Source: an uncultured Coriobacteriaceae bacterium (lineage in GTDB: Bacteria > Actinomycetota > Coriobacteriia > Coriobacteriales > QAMH01). From it: a stretch of DNA of 8,686 nucleotides. Positions 1-7,429 of the stretch are shown here, piece by piece. The notes beneath the pieces are model-generated. The model had not been told where the DNA came from. It saw nothing but the letters and a program-made list of their open reading frames with translations, and did no database searches. The stretch lies in contig UQUH01000065.1 in assembly GCA_900544245.1 (NCBI GenBank), forward strand, positions 1-8,686. The letters run 5' to 3'. The position numbers and the translations under genes were made by a program. Position 1 is the stretch's first letter; each line of letters opens with the position of its first letter.

Positions 1-2
1 CC

Positions 3-692
3 CCCAGCCAATACAAGAGCTCGAGCAGCAGCGTCATCGCGACCGTGACCGAGGCGACCTCGGCGGTGCGCAACACGCCCTCGCCCCTTAGGGTCGCCGC
101 GACGGCGTTTGCCCTCGGTCTCTTCGTCGCCATCTGCATCGTCGTGCTCATCGACATTGCCAAGGCCCCTATCAAATCTCGCGAGGACGCCGAGAATGCC
201 TGCGAGCTACCGGTTCTCGGTACTGGCACCTCCGTCGAAGATGGCGACAGGATTCTCGCGAATCTGCAGTTTGCCTGTGGCAAACGTCCTTCGACCATCG
301 CGGTCGTGCCCATCGGACAGGCCGACAGCGCAGTCGTCATCTCGAACGAGCTCGTAAACGCGCTCGAGCGCAGCTCCGTACGCACCAGGATCGTGAAGGG
401 CTCGCCCCATGCCCGCAAGTTCAAGGTGAGCGTACCGGAAGACGCGGCCGTCGTCGTATGTTGTCCGCCGCTTGCCGCCGGTGCGGGTGCCTCCTACATC
501 GCCAACAGCTCGGACGCGACGGTGCTGTGCGTGACGGAATGGACCGACTCCAAGCGCCAGCTTTTGGCGACCATGCGTGAGCTCGAGCTCGCCAAGGCAA
601 ACATCGCTGGCCTCGCATACCTGCCGGAGGACAAGGAAGCGACGGAGGCGGCACGGGCCGAACGCAAGGCAAAGAGCCATAAGAAGAAGTAG
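3..692 (+). CDS. Wzz/YveK-like polysaccharide chain-length protein with degenerate BY-kinase-like domain (5'-partial)
   Basis: This is the C-terminal part of a polysaccharide co-polymerase. The frame is open from base 3 with no stop upstream, so the GTG at 45 is probably an internal valine and the true start lies before the window. Numbering from that GTG, residues about 6-16 are the Pro-containing segment that precedes the second membrane helix of Wzz proteins (NTPSPLR). Residues 17-38 are a hydrophobic helix ending in LIDI, followed by IKSREDAE and LPVLG, the usual juxtamembrane layout of YveK/CapA/Wzc proteins. Residues 68-190 then follow the order of a BY-kinase: DRILANLQF, a strand (TIAVVP), a helix, a strand ending in CCPP where kinases have DxPP, then TVLCVTEW. 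The Walker A lysine/glycine loop, the A' aspartates and the Walker B aspartate are missing. The tail is Lys-rich without a tyrosine cluster. The probable role is chain-length control or scaffolding at the inner membrane face, not catalysis. Family assignment is fairly sure; the degenerate-kinase reading is my own alignment by eye. Confidence 0.8.
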   Translation, partial: PSQYKSSSSSVIATVTEATSAVRNTPSPLRVAATAFALGLFVAICIVVLIDIAKAPIKSREDAENACELPVLGTGTSVEDGDRILANLQFACGKRPSTIAVVPIGQADSAVVISNELVNALERSSVRTRIVKGSPHARKFKVSVPEDAAVVVCCPPLAAGAGASYIANSSDATVLCVTEWTDSKRQLLATMRELELAKANIAGLAYLPEDKEATEAARAERKAKSHKKK

Positions 693-706
693 GCCTTCCT
701 CGGAGC

Positions 707-712
707 AGGTGG
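707..712 (+). promoter_or_regulatory. Ribosome binding site deciding a TTG start
   Basis: AGGTGG lies 8 nt before the TTG at 721. The competing in-frame GTG at 709 has only a GGAG at 702-705 three nt away, which is too close. The frame is also open further upstream, but that part overlaps the Wzz-like gene. The site therefore favours TTG 721. Confidence 0.5.
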
Positions 713-720
713 ACCACGCC

Positions 721-1839
721 TTGAGCAGCGACCACAACACCGCAAGCGAGCAAGTAGCCGCATCCGTGCCGCGCTTCTCCGTAGTCATGCCCGTGCACGA
801 CGCCGAGGCGTTTCTTGACGCGGCCATTGTCGCTATCGAGCACCAGACCTTCGAAGACTGGGAGCTCGTCGTTGTCGACGACGCCTCCCGGGATGCAAGT
901 GCCGTCATCGTGCAACGCCACGCAGCTGCGGACCCCCGGATCAGGATCATCTCGCACGCGTGCAACAAAGGCGCTGCCGCCGCGCGCAACACCGGCATGG
1001 ATGCGGCCCGTGGTCGCTACATCTGGTTCGTCGATGCGGATGACTCTTTCGATCCGCACATCCTCGAGCAAGTCGATGCCGAAATCATCCAAAGCGACGC
1101 GCAAATCGTCATGTTCGGTCGTGTCGAGGAATATCTCGCGCCCGATCACAGTCTGCAGTACCGCAACGACATCCCCATGGAGCCATTCGCGAGCGACGAT
1201 CCCGCCGCATGGCACACGCGCATCATAGACATCGAGCGCCAGACGAACTTCGGCTATGTCACCTCCAAGGTCTACGAGGCCGTCTTTCTCCGGGAGCGGG
1301 GCGTGCGCTTCGAGGACATGCTCCTGAACGAGGACTTCGTCTTCAACGTACATGCCTTTCGCGAGGCCACGCGCGTTGCAGCGCTGCCGGGCGTACCGTA
1401 CGTCTACCGTAAGGTCGAGGGCAGCAGCGTCACCAACGCCAACGCGTATTCCGCCGAGGAGTACTACGAGCTCCATAGCATGCGCATCGCGATGATGCGC
1501 GACTTGCTGTCGGAGTGGGGGGTCTTCGACGAGCGCACCCGCGGAATACTCGGCGCCCTCTACGCGCGCTACGTCATGTCCACGCTCGAACGCATGCACT
1601 CCGATGGCAGGCAGCGCGGCAAGGCGACCAAGCTCGCGTGGGTCTGCGATATCATGAGAGATCCGTTGTACACCGAGCTCATCCCCTGCGCGCAGCCCAG
1701 GGACAGCAGGTTCCTGCGCGCTGGAGTGCGGGTACTCCAATCCGGGAATGCGGGTAAGTGCCTCATGCTGGGCAAGGCGATAGCATACGCGCGGAAGTAT
1801 GGATACAAGACGTTCACGAAGGCCAGGTCGGAGAGATAA
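721..1839 (+). CDS. GT2 family glycosyltransferase (single GT-A domain), 372 aa
   Basis: Probable cytoplasmic sugar transferase of the surface-glycan pathway, using a nucleotide-sugar donor. The GT-A fold starts at residues ~16-25 (RFSVVMPVHDAEAFL). A nucleotide-binding acidic pair follows in VVVDDAS (D53, D54), then GAAAARNTG, the metal-binding motif D105-A-D107-D108 in FVDADD, and the catalytic-base type ED motif at E204-D205 in LLNEDFVF. The region after ~residue 250 is helical and ends in a basic, aromatic-containing tail (YARKYGYKTFTKARSER). The TTG at 721 is chosen because AGGTGG sits 8 nt upstream. GTG 709 would add only four residues, and the ATG at 787 falls inside the first beta strand and must be internal. 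The gene follows the Wzz-like gene by 28 nt and precedes the next GT2 by 6 nt, so it is probably in one operon with both. Donor and acceptor cannot be predicted. The family call is secure. Confidence 0.9.
   Translation: MSSDHNTASEQVAASVPRFSVVMPVHDAEAFLDAAIVAIEHQTFEDWELVVVDDASRDASAVIVQRHAAADPRIRIISHACNKGAAAARNTGMDAARGRYIWFVDADDSFDPHILEQVDAEIIQSDAQIVMFGRVEEYLAPDHSLQYRNDIPMEPFASDDPAAWHTRIIDIERQTNFGYVTSKVYEAVFLRERGVRFEDMLLNEDFVFNVHAFREATRVAALPGVPYVYRKVEGSSVTNANAYSAEEYYELHSMRIAMMRDLLSEWGVFDERTRGILGALYARYVMSTLERMHSDGRQRGKATKLAWVCDIMRDPLYTELIPCAQPRDSRFLRAGVRVLQSGNAGKCLMLGKAIAYARKYGYKTFTKARSER
1830..1835 (+). promoter_or_regulatory. Ribosome binding site for the GTG start at 1846
   Basis: GGAGAG inside the last codons of the upstream gene lies 10 nt before GTG 1846. 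The in-frame ATG at 1870 has no comparable site, so GTG is preferred. The position implies translational coupling to the upstream gene. Confidence 0.45.
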
Positions 1840-1845
1840 CCCAAG

Positions 1846-2886
1846 GTGAGTACGAGCGCGAAAGACCAGATGACAGGTGCCGATACCCCGGTGCTGACCA
1901 TCGTCATTCCCTCCTATAACGTCGAGGCCTATCTCGAACACGGCCTGTCGACCTTTGCCGACGAGCGCTTCGGGGGCAGACTCCAGGTCCTCGTGATAGA
2001 TGACGGCTCCCAGGACGGCACACCGGCCATCGCGCAGCGCTTCGTGGAGCGCATGCCCGATGTCTTCACGCTCGTCAGCAAGGAGAACGGCGGGCACGGC
2101 TCCGCGATAAACGTCGGTCTGGCCCATGCCACCGGTACGTACTTTCGCGTGGTGGACGGTGACGACTGGGTCGATACCGATGCGCTTGCCGCGTTCCTGG
2201 ACGTCCTGGATGGCGCGGACGCCGACATACTCATCGACGTGCGCATCGACGTGGACATGGCGACCGGCCACGAGAAACCGCGTCCGCACGGGGAGGGCGT
2301 CCCGCTGGGCTCCGTCGTCGCCTTCGAGGACATCTGCGAGAATTCGGTCGCTGCCGACAGCATAAGCATCCACACGCTCACGGCACGCACCGCGCTGCTG
2401 AGGGAAGTGGGCCTCAATGTGCTCGAGAAGACCTTCTACGAGGACTACGAGTACATCTCCAAGGCGACGCTCTTTGCAAGGTCAATCGAGTTCGTCGACC
2501 TCGCGGTCTACCATTACCTGCTGGGCAACGCCTCTCAGAGCGTGGCGGACGCCGTCTTCGCGCGGCGCTGGGACGACCACACGCGCGTGACGTACGAGAT
2601 GCTGCGCTACTACGAACAGGTGCAGGCGAGTCTGAGCGAGCCTCGTCGAAACTACCTGCAGCGCAAGGTCAACCTCGTGATCGACACGCACTACAACATC
2701 GCGTTGATCTTCGACCCCGAGCGAAAGCGCGGGCTTGCGCGGGCCAAGGAGTTCCGCGCCTACCTCAAGGCAAAGTACCCCGAGTTCGCGCAGTATGGCG
2801 AAAGGCGCTACAAGACGGCGAAGATTCTCCACCATCTTGGGGTAGACTCGCAGCAGAAGCTCAACCGCATCGTCGGCAGGCAGTGA
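1846..2886 (+). CDS. GT2 family glycosyltransferase (single GT-A domain), 346 aa
   Basis: Probable cytoplasmic inverting sugar transferase. The GT-A domain begins at residues 16-30 (VLTIVIPSYNVEAYL). The nucleotide-binding DDGS is at 52-55, the loop NGGHGSAIN at 81-89, the metal motif D104-G-D106-D107 in VVDGDDW, and the E199-D200 catalytic pair in FYEDYEY. About 145 further residues are mainly helical and end in a basic stretch (RRYKTAKILHHLG, then KLNRIVGR). The NGGHGSAxNxG form with GDDW separates it from the GPS/GAAxARNxG type of two neighbouring GT2s, so it may act on a different donor or linkage; that is inference. The GTG start is set by GGAGAG at 1830-1835. ATG 1870 would still keep the fold intact and is the alternative. 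It sits 6 nt after the previous gene and 9 nt before the next, which fits operon expression. Confidence 0.9.
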   Translation: MSTSAKDQMTGADTPVLTIVIPSYNVEAYLEHGLSTFADERFGGRLQVLVIDDGSQDGTPAIAQRFVERMPDVFTLVSKENGGHGSAINVGLAHATGTYFRVVDGDDWVDTDALAAFLDVLDGADADILIDVRIDVDMATGHEKPRPHGEGVPLGSVVAFEDICENSVAADSISIHTLTARTALLREVGLNVLEKTFYEDYEYISKATLFARSIEFVDLAVYHYLLGNASQSVADAVFARRWDDHTRVTYEMLRYYEQVQASLSEPRRNYLQRKVNLVIDTHYNIALIFDPERKRGLARAKEFRAYLKAKYPEFAQYGERRYKTAKILHHLGVDSQQKLNRIVGRQ

Positions 2887-2895
2887 GAGGTCGCC

Positions 2896-3972
2896 ATGTC
2901 ATCTACCCAAACGCCTCAGATCACCGTGCTCGTGCCCGTCTACAACGTCGAGCGCTATCTGCGTGAATGCCTCGACTCGATACGCGCCCAGACCTTCGCC
3001 GACTTCGAGGCGATTTGCATCAACGACGGATCGACCGATGCCTCGCGCGACATCATCCAGGAATACCTCGATGCCGATGCGCGCTTCCGCGTCATCGACA
3101 AGCCCAACTCGGGCTACGGCGCTTCCATGAACATGGGGCTGGACGCGGCGCGGGGCAGCTATATCGCCATTCTCGAGTCCGATGACCTCTACATGCCCAC
3201 CGCGCTCGAGGCATTGCACGATGCGGCAGTCGAATGTGACGCCCAGGTCGTGAAGGGCGAGTTCAACCTCTACTGGTCCGAACCGGAGAAGCGCATCCTC
3301 TCGGGCGAGCTGGCAAAGATCCCGCTCCGTCAGCTGCTTGTCCCATCCGACGTACCCGAGATCTTCTACGCGAAGTCATCGATCTGGTCGGCGCTGTACG
3401 AACGGAAGTTCCTCGTCGATAACGCGATTCGCTTTCTCGAGACGCCCGGCGCGTCCTACCAGGACACCTCCTTCAACTTCAAGGTCTGGCTTCACGCCAG
3501 GCGCGCGGTGTTCATTGAGGACGTGATTCTCGACTATCGGCAGGACAACGAGCAGTCCTCGGTCAATTCCGCCGCCAAGGCCCATTGCGTGTGTGACGAA
3601 TACGACGAGATCGAGCGCTGGCTCGAGGCGCACGATGCACCCGATGCACTGACGGGAATCATGCTGCGCGCGAAGTACAACAACTACCTGTGGAACTACG
3701 ACCGCCTGGTCGACGATCTGAGGGCCGAGTTCCTGGAGCGCTTCTCCGTCGAGTTCGGAAAGGACATGGAAGCCGGCAGGGTGGACCTGTCGCGCTTCGA
3801 ACCGTGGGCGGAAGCCGACCTCAAGGCGCTCGTGAGCTCACCGGAGACGTTCAGGAAGTGTCGCGACGACGTCAGGAGCCCCGGCAAGCTCAACACCTTC
3901 AAGCACTACTACCGGCTGGGTGGCCTGCCCCTCATCGTCAAGGTGCTCAAGTACAAGCGGGAGCAGAGGTAA
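2896..3972 (+). CDS. GT2 family glycosyltransferase (single GT-A domain, ESDD variant), 358 aa
   Basis: Probable cytoplasmic sugar transferase of the same locus. ITVLVPVYNVERYL at residues 9-22 opens the GT-A fold. INDGSTD is at 42-48 and NSGYGASMNMGLDAARG leads to the metal site, here written E94-S95-D96-D97 (ILESDD) where the neighbours have DADD or DGDD. The later acidic motif is Y188-Q189-D190-T191-S192 in place of the usual ED. Both variants occur together in recognised GT2 subgroups, so I do not read them as inactivating. The C-terminal third (LRAKYNNYLWNYDRL and onward) is helical and finishes with a basic hydrophobic tail (YYRLGGLPLIVKVLKYKR). The ATG start has GAGAGG 5 nt upstream, overlapping the previous stop codon. 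It lies 9 nt after one GT2 and 1 nt before the next. The specific sugar is unknown. Confidence 0.9.
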   Translation: MSSTQTPQITVLVPVYNVERYLRECLDSIRAQTFADFEAICINDGSTDASRDIIQEYLDADARFRVIDKPNSGYGASMNMGLDAARGSYIAILESDDLYMPTALEALHDAAVECDAQVVKGEFNLYWSEPEKRILSGELAKIPLRQLLVPSDVPEIFYAKSSIWSALYERKFLVDNAIRFLETPGASYQDTSFNFKVWLHARRAVFIEDVILDYRQDNEQSSVNSAAKAHCVCDEYDEIERWLEAHDAPDALTGIMLRAKYNNYLWNYDRLVDDLRAEFLERFSVEFGKDMEAGRVDLSRFEPWAEADLKALVSSPETFRKCRDDVRSPGKLNTFKHYYRLGGLPLIVKVLKYKREQR

Positions 3973-3973
3973 C

Positions 3974-5023
3974 ATGCCCAAGGTCAGCGTCATCATGCCC
4001 GTGTATAACGTCGAGGATTACGTCGAGCCCAGCATTCGGTCGCTGCTCGACCAGACGGAGCGTGACATCGAGATAATCGCCGTGAACGACGGCTCGACTG
4101 ACGGCTCGCTCGAGGTGCTGCGCAGGCTGGCCGATGCCGATGACCGCATCAAGGTTATCGACCAGAAAAACGCCGGTCCCTCGGCCGCGCGCAACGCGGG
4201 GATGGCAATCGCGACCGCTCCCATCATCGCGTTTCTGGATGCGGATGATTTCTTCAAGCCCCGGGCTTGCGAGCGCATCGTCGAGCTCTTCGCCGAGCAT
4301 GAGGCCGATGGTATCGACGTGCTCACCTTCGGGGCAGATTGCTTCCCCCAGGAGTTCTCGACTCCCTGGCACGAGGACAAGCTCCATCCGCGCGACGCCG
4401 TGTACGATCCCTTCGCCCCGGATCTGCTGTTCAAGGAGAGCTCGCGTCCCTTCCACTGGCGCACCGCCGTCCGGACCGGTTTCCTGTGCGAGAGCGGCAT
4501 CGCGTTCGACGAGTCGCTGCGGCTGGGGGAGGACCAGGCGTTCCATTTCGCGATTTATCCCCGGGCAAAGCGGACGGTGCTCGTTTCCGACGTCCTCTAC
4601 GAATATCGGGTGAGCCGGGCTGACTCCGCGATGGACACGGTCACGAAGGACAGGGCCTCCATGATGGCCGAGCATCTGCACATCGCGGACGTGATCCTCG
4701 CCGATTGGCGCGCTGGCGGGTTCCTGGACCGCTACCAAGCCGAGATGGCAGCGTGGATCGTCGAGTTCGTCGCCTACGACGTGCTGTTTCTGCCCGCCGC
4801 GGATAGGGCCCGCCTCTTGGAGGGAGTGGCGGACCTGTTGCGAAAGTACTGGACACCAGGCGAGCTCGACACGCTGCCCATCGCGCCAGCGACGCGTGCG
4901 ATACTGGAGGCGTCGCTGTCTGGGAAGCCCGTGAGCGACCTGCGCGCGAAGCGCCTCCAACTCGCGTATTACAAGCAGCAGTACGGCACCAGGAGCGTGG
5001 TGCGCAGGCTGCTTCGGAGGTGA
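3974..5023 (+). CDS. GT2 family glycosyltransferase (single GT-A domain), 349 aa
   Basis: Probable cytoplasmic sugar transferase. The fold starts at once (PKVSVIMPVYNVEDYV). NDGSTDGS follows, then AGPSAARNAGM, the metal motif D89-A-D91-D92 in FLDADDFF, and G185-E186-D187-Q188 as the catalytic-base motif (LGEDQAFHF). The C-terminal ~120 residues are helical and end in a strongly basic tail with nine Arg/Lys in the last 26 residues and no acids (YYKQQYGTRSVVRRLLRR). The start is ATG 3974, one base after the stop of the preceding gene, with GGGAG at 3959-3963 ten nt upstream. The frame is open to an earlier ATG at 3920, but that would add residues with no counterpart before the first beta strand and would overlap the upstream gene. 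Its last codons contain the ribosome binding site of the next gene, so the two are likely translationally coupled. Confidence 0.9.
   Translation: MPKVSVIMPVYNVEDYVEPSIRSLLDQTERDIEIIAVNDGSTDGSLEVLRRLADADDRIKVIDQKNAGPSAARNAGMAIATAPIIAFLDADDFFKPRACERIVELFAEHEADGIDVLTFGADCFPQEFSTPWHEDKLHPRDAVYDPFAPDLLFKESSRPFHWRTAVRTGFLCESGIAFDESLRLGEDQAFHFAIYPRAKRTVLVSDVLYEYRVSRADSAMDTVTKDRASMMAEHLHIADVILADWRAGGFLDRYQAEMAAWIVEFVAYDVLFLPAADRARLLEGVADLLRKYWTPGELDTLPIAPATRAILEASLSGKPVSDLRAKRLQLAYYKQQYGTRSVVRRLLRR
5016..5023 (+). promoter_or_regulatory. Consensus ribosome binding site deciding the ATG start at 5032
   Basis: GGAGGTGA is a full match to the 16S rRNA anti-Shine-Dalgarno sequence, ends 8 nt before ATG 5032, and contains the TGA stop of the upstream gene. 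A GTG at 5020 in the same frame lies inside this site and so is unlikely to be the start. It is the strongest ribosome binding site in the window. Confidence 0.75.
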
Positions 5024-5031
5024 CGGCGCGG

Positions 5032-7410
5032 ATGCAGGCGAGGGTCTACATGATATGCAGGACCAACGGAAAGCTCTATCTTGACGTGCGGCTTTCCGGG
5101 GAAGAACGTCTCGATGGGCTTTCCGCATATGCGATGGCGGAGAACAAGAGGTTTCCTGCACAGGTGTTTCCCACTGCCGATGGCGCCGATTCCGCGACGC
5201 GCTGGGTCGTCACGATTCCCTTCCTCGCGTTCGACCACGCCGACGTGGTCATCGAGGGTTCGCGCGGCGCGTATCCCGCACTGCACGTCAACTTCAAGCG
5301 CGCCAAGCTGCTCTCGCTCCTGAATGCGCGACTTCGTCGAGGCGCCTTCGGGTCCGTCGTCGCATGCGAGGGCAATGCCATCGGTATCGCCACGCAGATG
5401 AGGCTGCTGAGGTTCCTGGAAGGCGAAGACGATACGGCTATCTGGCGCATGGACGTCACGGAAGGTGCACACGGCGACAATGAAGACGAAATCGAGGTGT
5501 TCGACGGCTTTGGCAATCCTGTCGAGTTCGAACTCTTCCTCTTCGAGGACCAGGCCGTGGACATGGATGGCATCAAGGCAAGACGCAGGGTCTATTCGCT
5601 GCGCGTTCCCTACGGTCTCGATTGCTTCTACGCTACCGCGGGCGACGGCTTCTGCTCGTGCGACGGTCGTTTCTACAACGTGAAGCGCGCCGAGACCCGG
5701 GACTTCATGAAGGACGCCTGCGCGGACGAGAGGCAATACCGCGCGTGGCTGGACGCGCACAAGGCGAGCCCCGAGGACCTGGCCGCACAGGCGCAGGCCG
5801 TGCTCACGGTGCAACCGAAGTTCAGCATCGTCGTTCCCGTCTTCGAGCCCAACGCCGGCTACCTGAGCGCCTGCATCTCGTCGGTTGTGCGCCAGAGCTA
5901 TGCCAATTGGGAGTTGCTGGTGGTGGATGCCTCCCCGCATGACGGCATCGCCGCGCGTTGCCTCGAGCCCATGGGCGACGAGCGCATCGTGTACCTGCGG
6001 CTCGAGCGAAACCTCGGCATTGCGGGCAACACCAATGTCGGTATCGAGAACGCGACGGGGGATTGGGTTGCGTTTCTCGACTACGACGACATCCTCGAAC
6101 CCGACGCGCTCTTCTGCTATGCGCGCGCGATCGCCCGTGACGCGGACGCCGCGGCGATGTTCTGCGACGAGGACACCTTCGAGGTCGATGGGCAGTACCG
6201 CTTTCCGGTGTTCAAGAGCGAGCTCAATCTGGACCTCCTGTACTCCTACAACTGCGTGACGCATTTCCTCGCGGTCAAACGCGAGGCGCTGGAGGCAATC
6301 GGGACATCGCCCGATGACGTGACCGGGGCACAGGACTACGACCTGACGCTGCGGGTGATTGCCGCGGGGGGCAAGATCGTCCACGTCCCACGCGTGCTCT
6401 ATCACTGGCGCCAGCATAGCACCTCCACGGCCGGGGATAACGTCTCCAGCAAGCCCTACGCCCAGGAGGCGGGACGTCTGGCGTTGCAGCGGCATTTCGA
6501 GGCGCGTGGCATCGCGGGCCACGTCGAGGAGACGTCGCATCCGTTCATCTACCGGATGCGGTATGCGCTGCCCGACCCGCATCCCCTCGTGAGCGTCATC
6601 ATCCCCAACAAGGACCACATCGGAGAGCTCGATGCATGCGTACGCTCCATTATTGAGAAGTCCGCATATCGTGAGTTCGAGATCGTGATCGTCGAGAATA
6701 ACAGCGAAGATGACGAGACGTTTGCCTATTACGAGCGCATCACCGCAGAGTTCGACCAGGTCAAGGTCGTGCGCTGGGAGGGATCGTTCAACTACTCGGC
6801 CATCATCAACCATGGCGTGCGGCACGCAGCTGGTAGCAGGTTGCTGCTCCTGAACAACGACACCGAGATCATCTCCCCGGACTTCATCCCCGAGATGCTC
6901 GGATATCTCGAACGCCCCGAGGTGGGCGTCGTCGGCGCCAAGCTCTTCTTCCGTGACGGTCTCGTGCAGCATGCGGGCATCGAGGTGGGCCCCTTCGACA
7001 CGATCGTGCACGTCAACCAGGACTTCGTCGACGAGCGCGAGGGGTATCGGGGACGGGCGACCAGACCGGGCAACTTCTCCGCCGTCACGGGCGCGTGTCA
7101 GATGGTTCGCCGTGACGTGTTCGAGCAGGCGGGTGGCTACGACGAGGACTTTGCCGTCGGATTCAACGACGCCGACTTCTGCATGCGCGCCAAGGAGGCC
7201 GGCTACCTTACCGTCTTCACGCCGTATGCCAAGCTACATCACTACGAGTTCACGTCCCGTGGACGCGAGGAAGTGGACGACGCGAAGATGCGGCGCTGGG
7301 AGGGCGAGCGTGAGTTGTTCCAAGAACGATGGGCCAAGTACTTCGAAGAGGGCGACCCATTCTCAAATCCCAACCTGTCCCTCGAGAGCTGCTATTACGC
7401 TCTGCCGTAG
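5032..7410 (+). CDS. Large tandem GT2 glycosyltransferase with unrecognised N-terminal region, 792 aa
   Basis: Probable bifunctional or processive sugar transferase acting in the cytoplasm or at the membrane. Residues ~1-235 are not recognised. They look strand-rich (KLYLDVRLSG, WVVTIPF, YSLRVPY) and may form two sandwich-like units, ending near CSCDGRFYNVKR. After a helical linker, GT-A domain 1 runs ~263-465: KFSIVVPVFEP, metal motif LDYDD (D350, D352, D353), Q434-D435-Y436-D437, and YHWRQHSTS (457-465). GT-A domain 2 runs ~518-745: LVSVIIPNKD, the LLLLNNDTEI motif (N608-N609-D610), GVVGAKLFF, a TGACQMVRR segment, NDAD (712-715) and HHYEFTSRG. Domain 2 resembles the rhamnosyltransferase-like GT2 group (COG1216), and two-GT2 proteins of this kind are known in O-antigen and glycan synthesis. 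ATG 5032 is chosen from the consensus ribosome binding site. GTG 5020 would add four residues. It starts 8 nt after the previous gene. Both catalytic domains look intact. Confidence 0.92.
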   Translation: MQARVYMICRTNGKLYLDVRLSGEERLDGLSAYAMAENKRFPAQVFPTADGADSATRWVVTIPFLAFDHADVVIEGSRGAYPALHVNFKRAKLLSLLNARLRRGAFGSVVACEGNAIGIATQMRLLRFLEGEDDTAIWRMDVTEGAHGDNEDEIEVFDGFGNPVEFELFLFEDQAVDMDGIKARRRVYSLRVPYGLDCFYATAGDGFCSCDGRFYNVKRAETRDFMKDACADERQYRAWLDAHKASPEDLAAQAQAVLTVQPKFSIVVPVFEPNAGYLSACISSVVRQSYANWELLVVDASPHDGIAARCLEPMGDERIVYLRLERNLGIAGNTNVGIENATGDWVAFLDYDDILEPDALFCYARAIARDADAAAMFCDEDTFEVDGQYRFPVFKSELNLDLLYSYNCVTHFLAVKREALEAIGTSPDDVTGAQDYDLTLRVIAAGGKIVHVPRVLYHWRQHSTSTAGDNVSSKPYAQEAGRLALQRHFEARGIAGHVEETSHPFIYRMRYALPDPHPLVSVIIPNKDHIGELDACVRSIIEKSAYREFEIVIVENNSEDDETFAYYERITAEFDQVKVVRWEGSFNYSAIINHGVRHAAGSRLLLLNNDTEIISPDFIPEMLGYLERPEVGVVGAKLFFRDGLVQHAGIEVGPFDTIVHVNQDFVDEREGYRGRATRPGNFSAVTGACQMVRRDVFEQAGGYDEDFAVGFNDADFCMRAKEAGYLTVFTPYAKLHHYEFTSRGREEVDDAKMRRWEGERELFQERWAKYFEEGDPFSNPNLSLESCYYALP

Positions 7411-7429
7411 ACTCCCCTGCGCCGTATCA

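Noticed and set aside
577..720. Upstream extension of the first GT2 to an ATG at 577
   Set aside because: The added segment overlaps the conserved end of the Wzz-like gene and reads as Arg/Ser-rich shadow sequence. A ribosome binding site supports TTG 721.
207..998. 263-codon minus-strand frame across the first gene junction
   Set aside because: It overlaps two well-supported plus-strand genes and its composition is that of a shadow frame.
421..2373. 650-codon open frame on the minus strand
   Set aside because: It is the exact codon-for-codon antisense frame of two plus-strand GT2 genes that share a reading phase. It stays open because their codons avoid TTA, CTA and TCA, as expected at high GC. 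The product has no recognisable domain.
3920..3973. Upstream extension of the fourth GT2 to an ATG at 3920
   Set aside because: It overlaps the end of the preceding GT2, and the canonical first beta strand begins directly after ATG 3974.
3947..5161. 404-codon open frame on the minus strand
   Set aside because: It is in antisense register with the GT2 at 3974-5023 and has no motif or plausible start signal.
4969..7011. 680-codon open frame on the minus strand
   Set aside because: Same cause: it is in codon register with the tandem GT gene, spans its functional domains, and has no family features.
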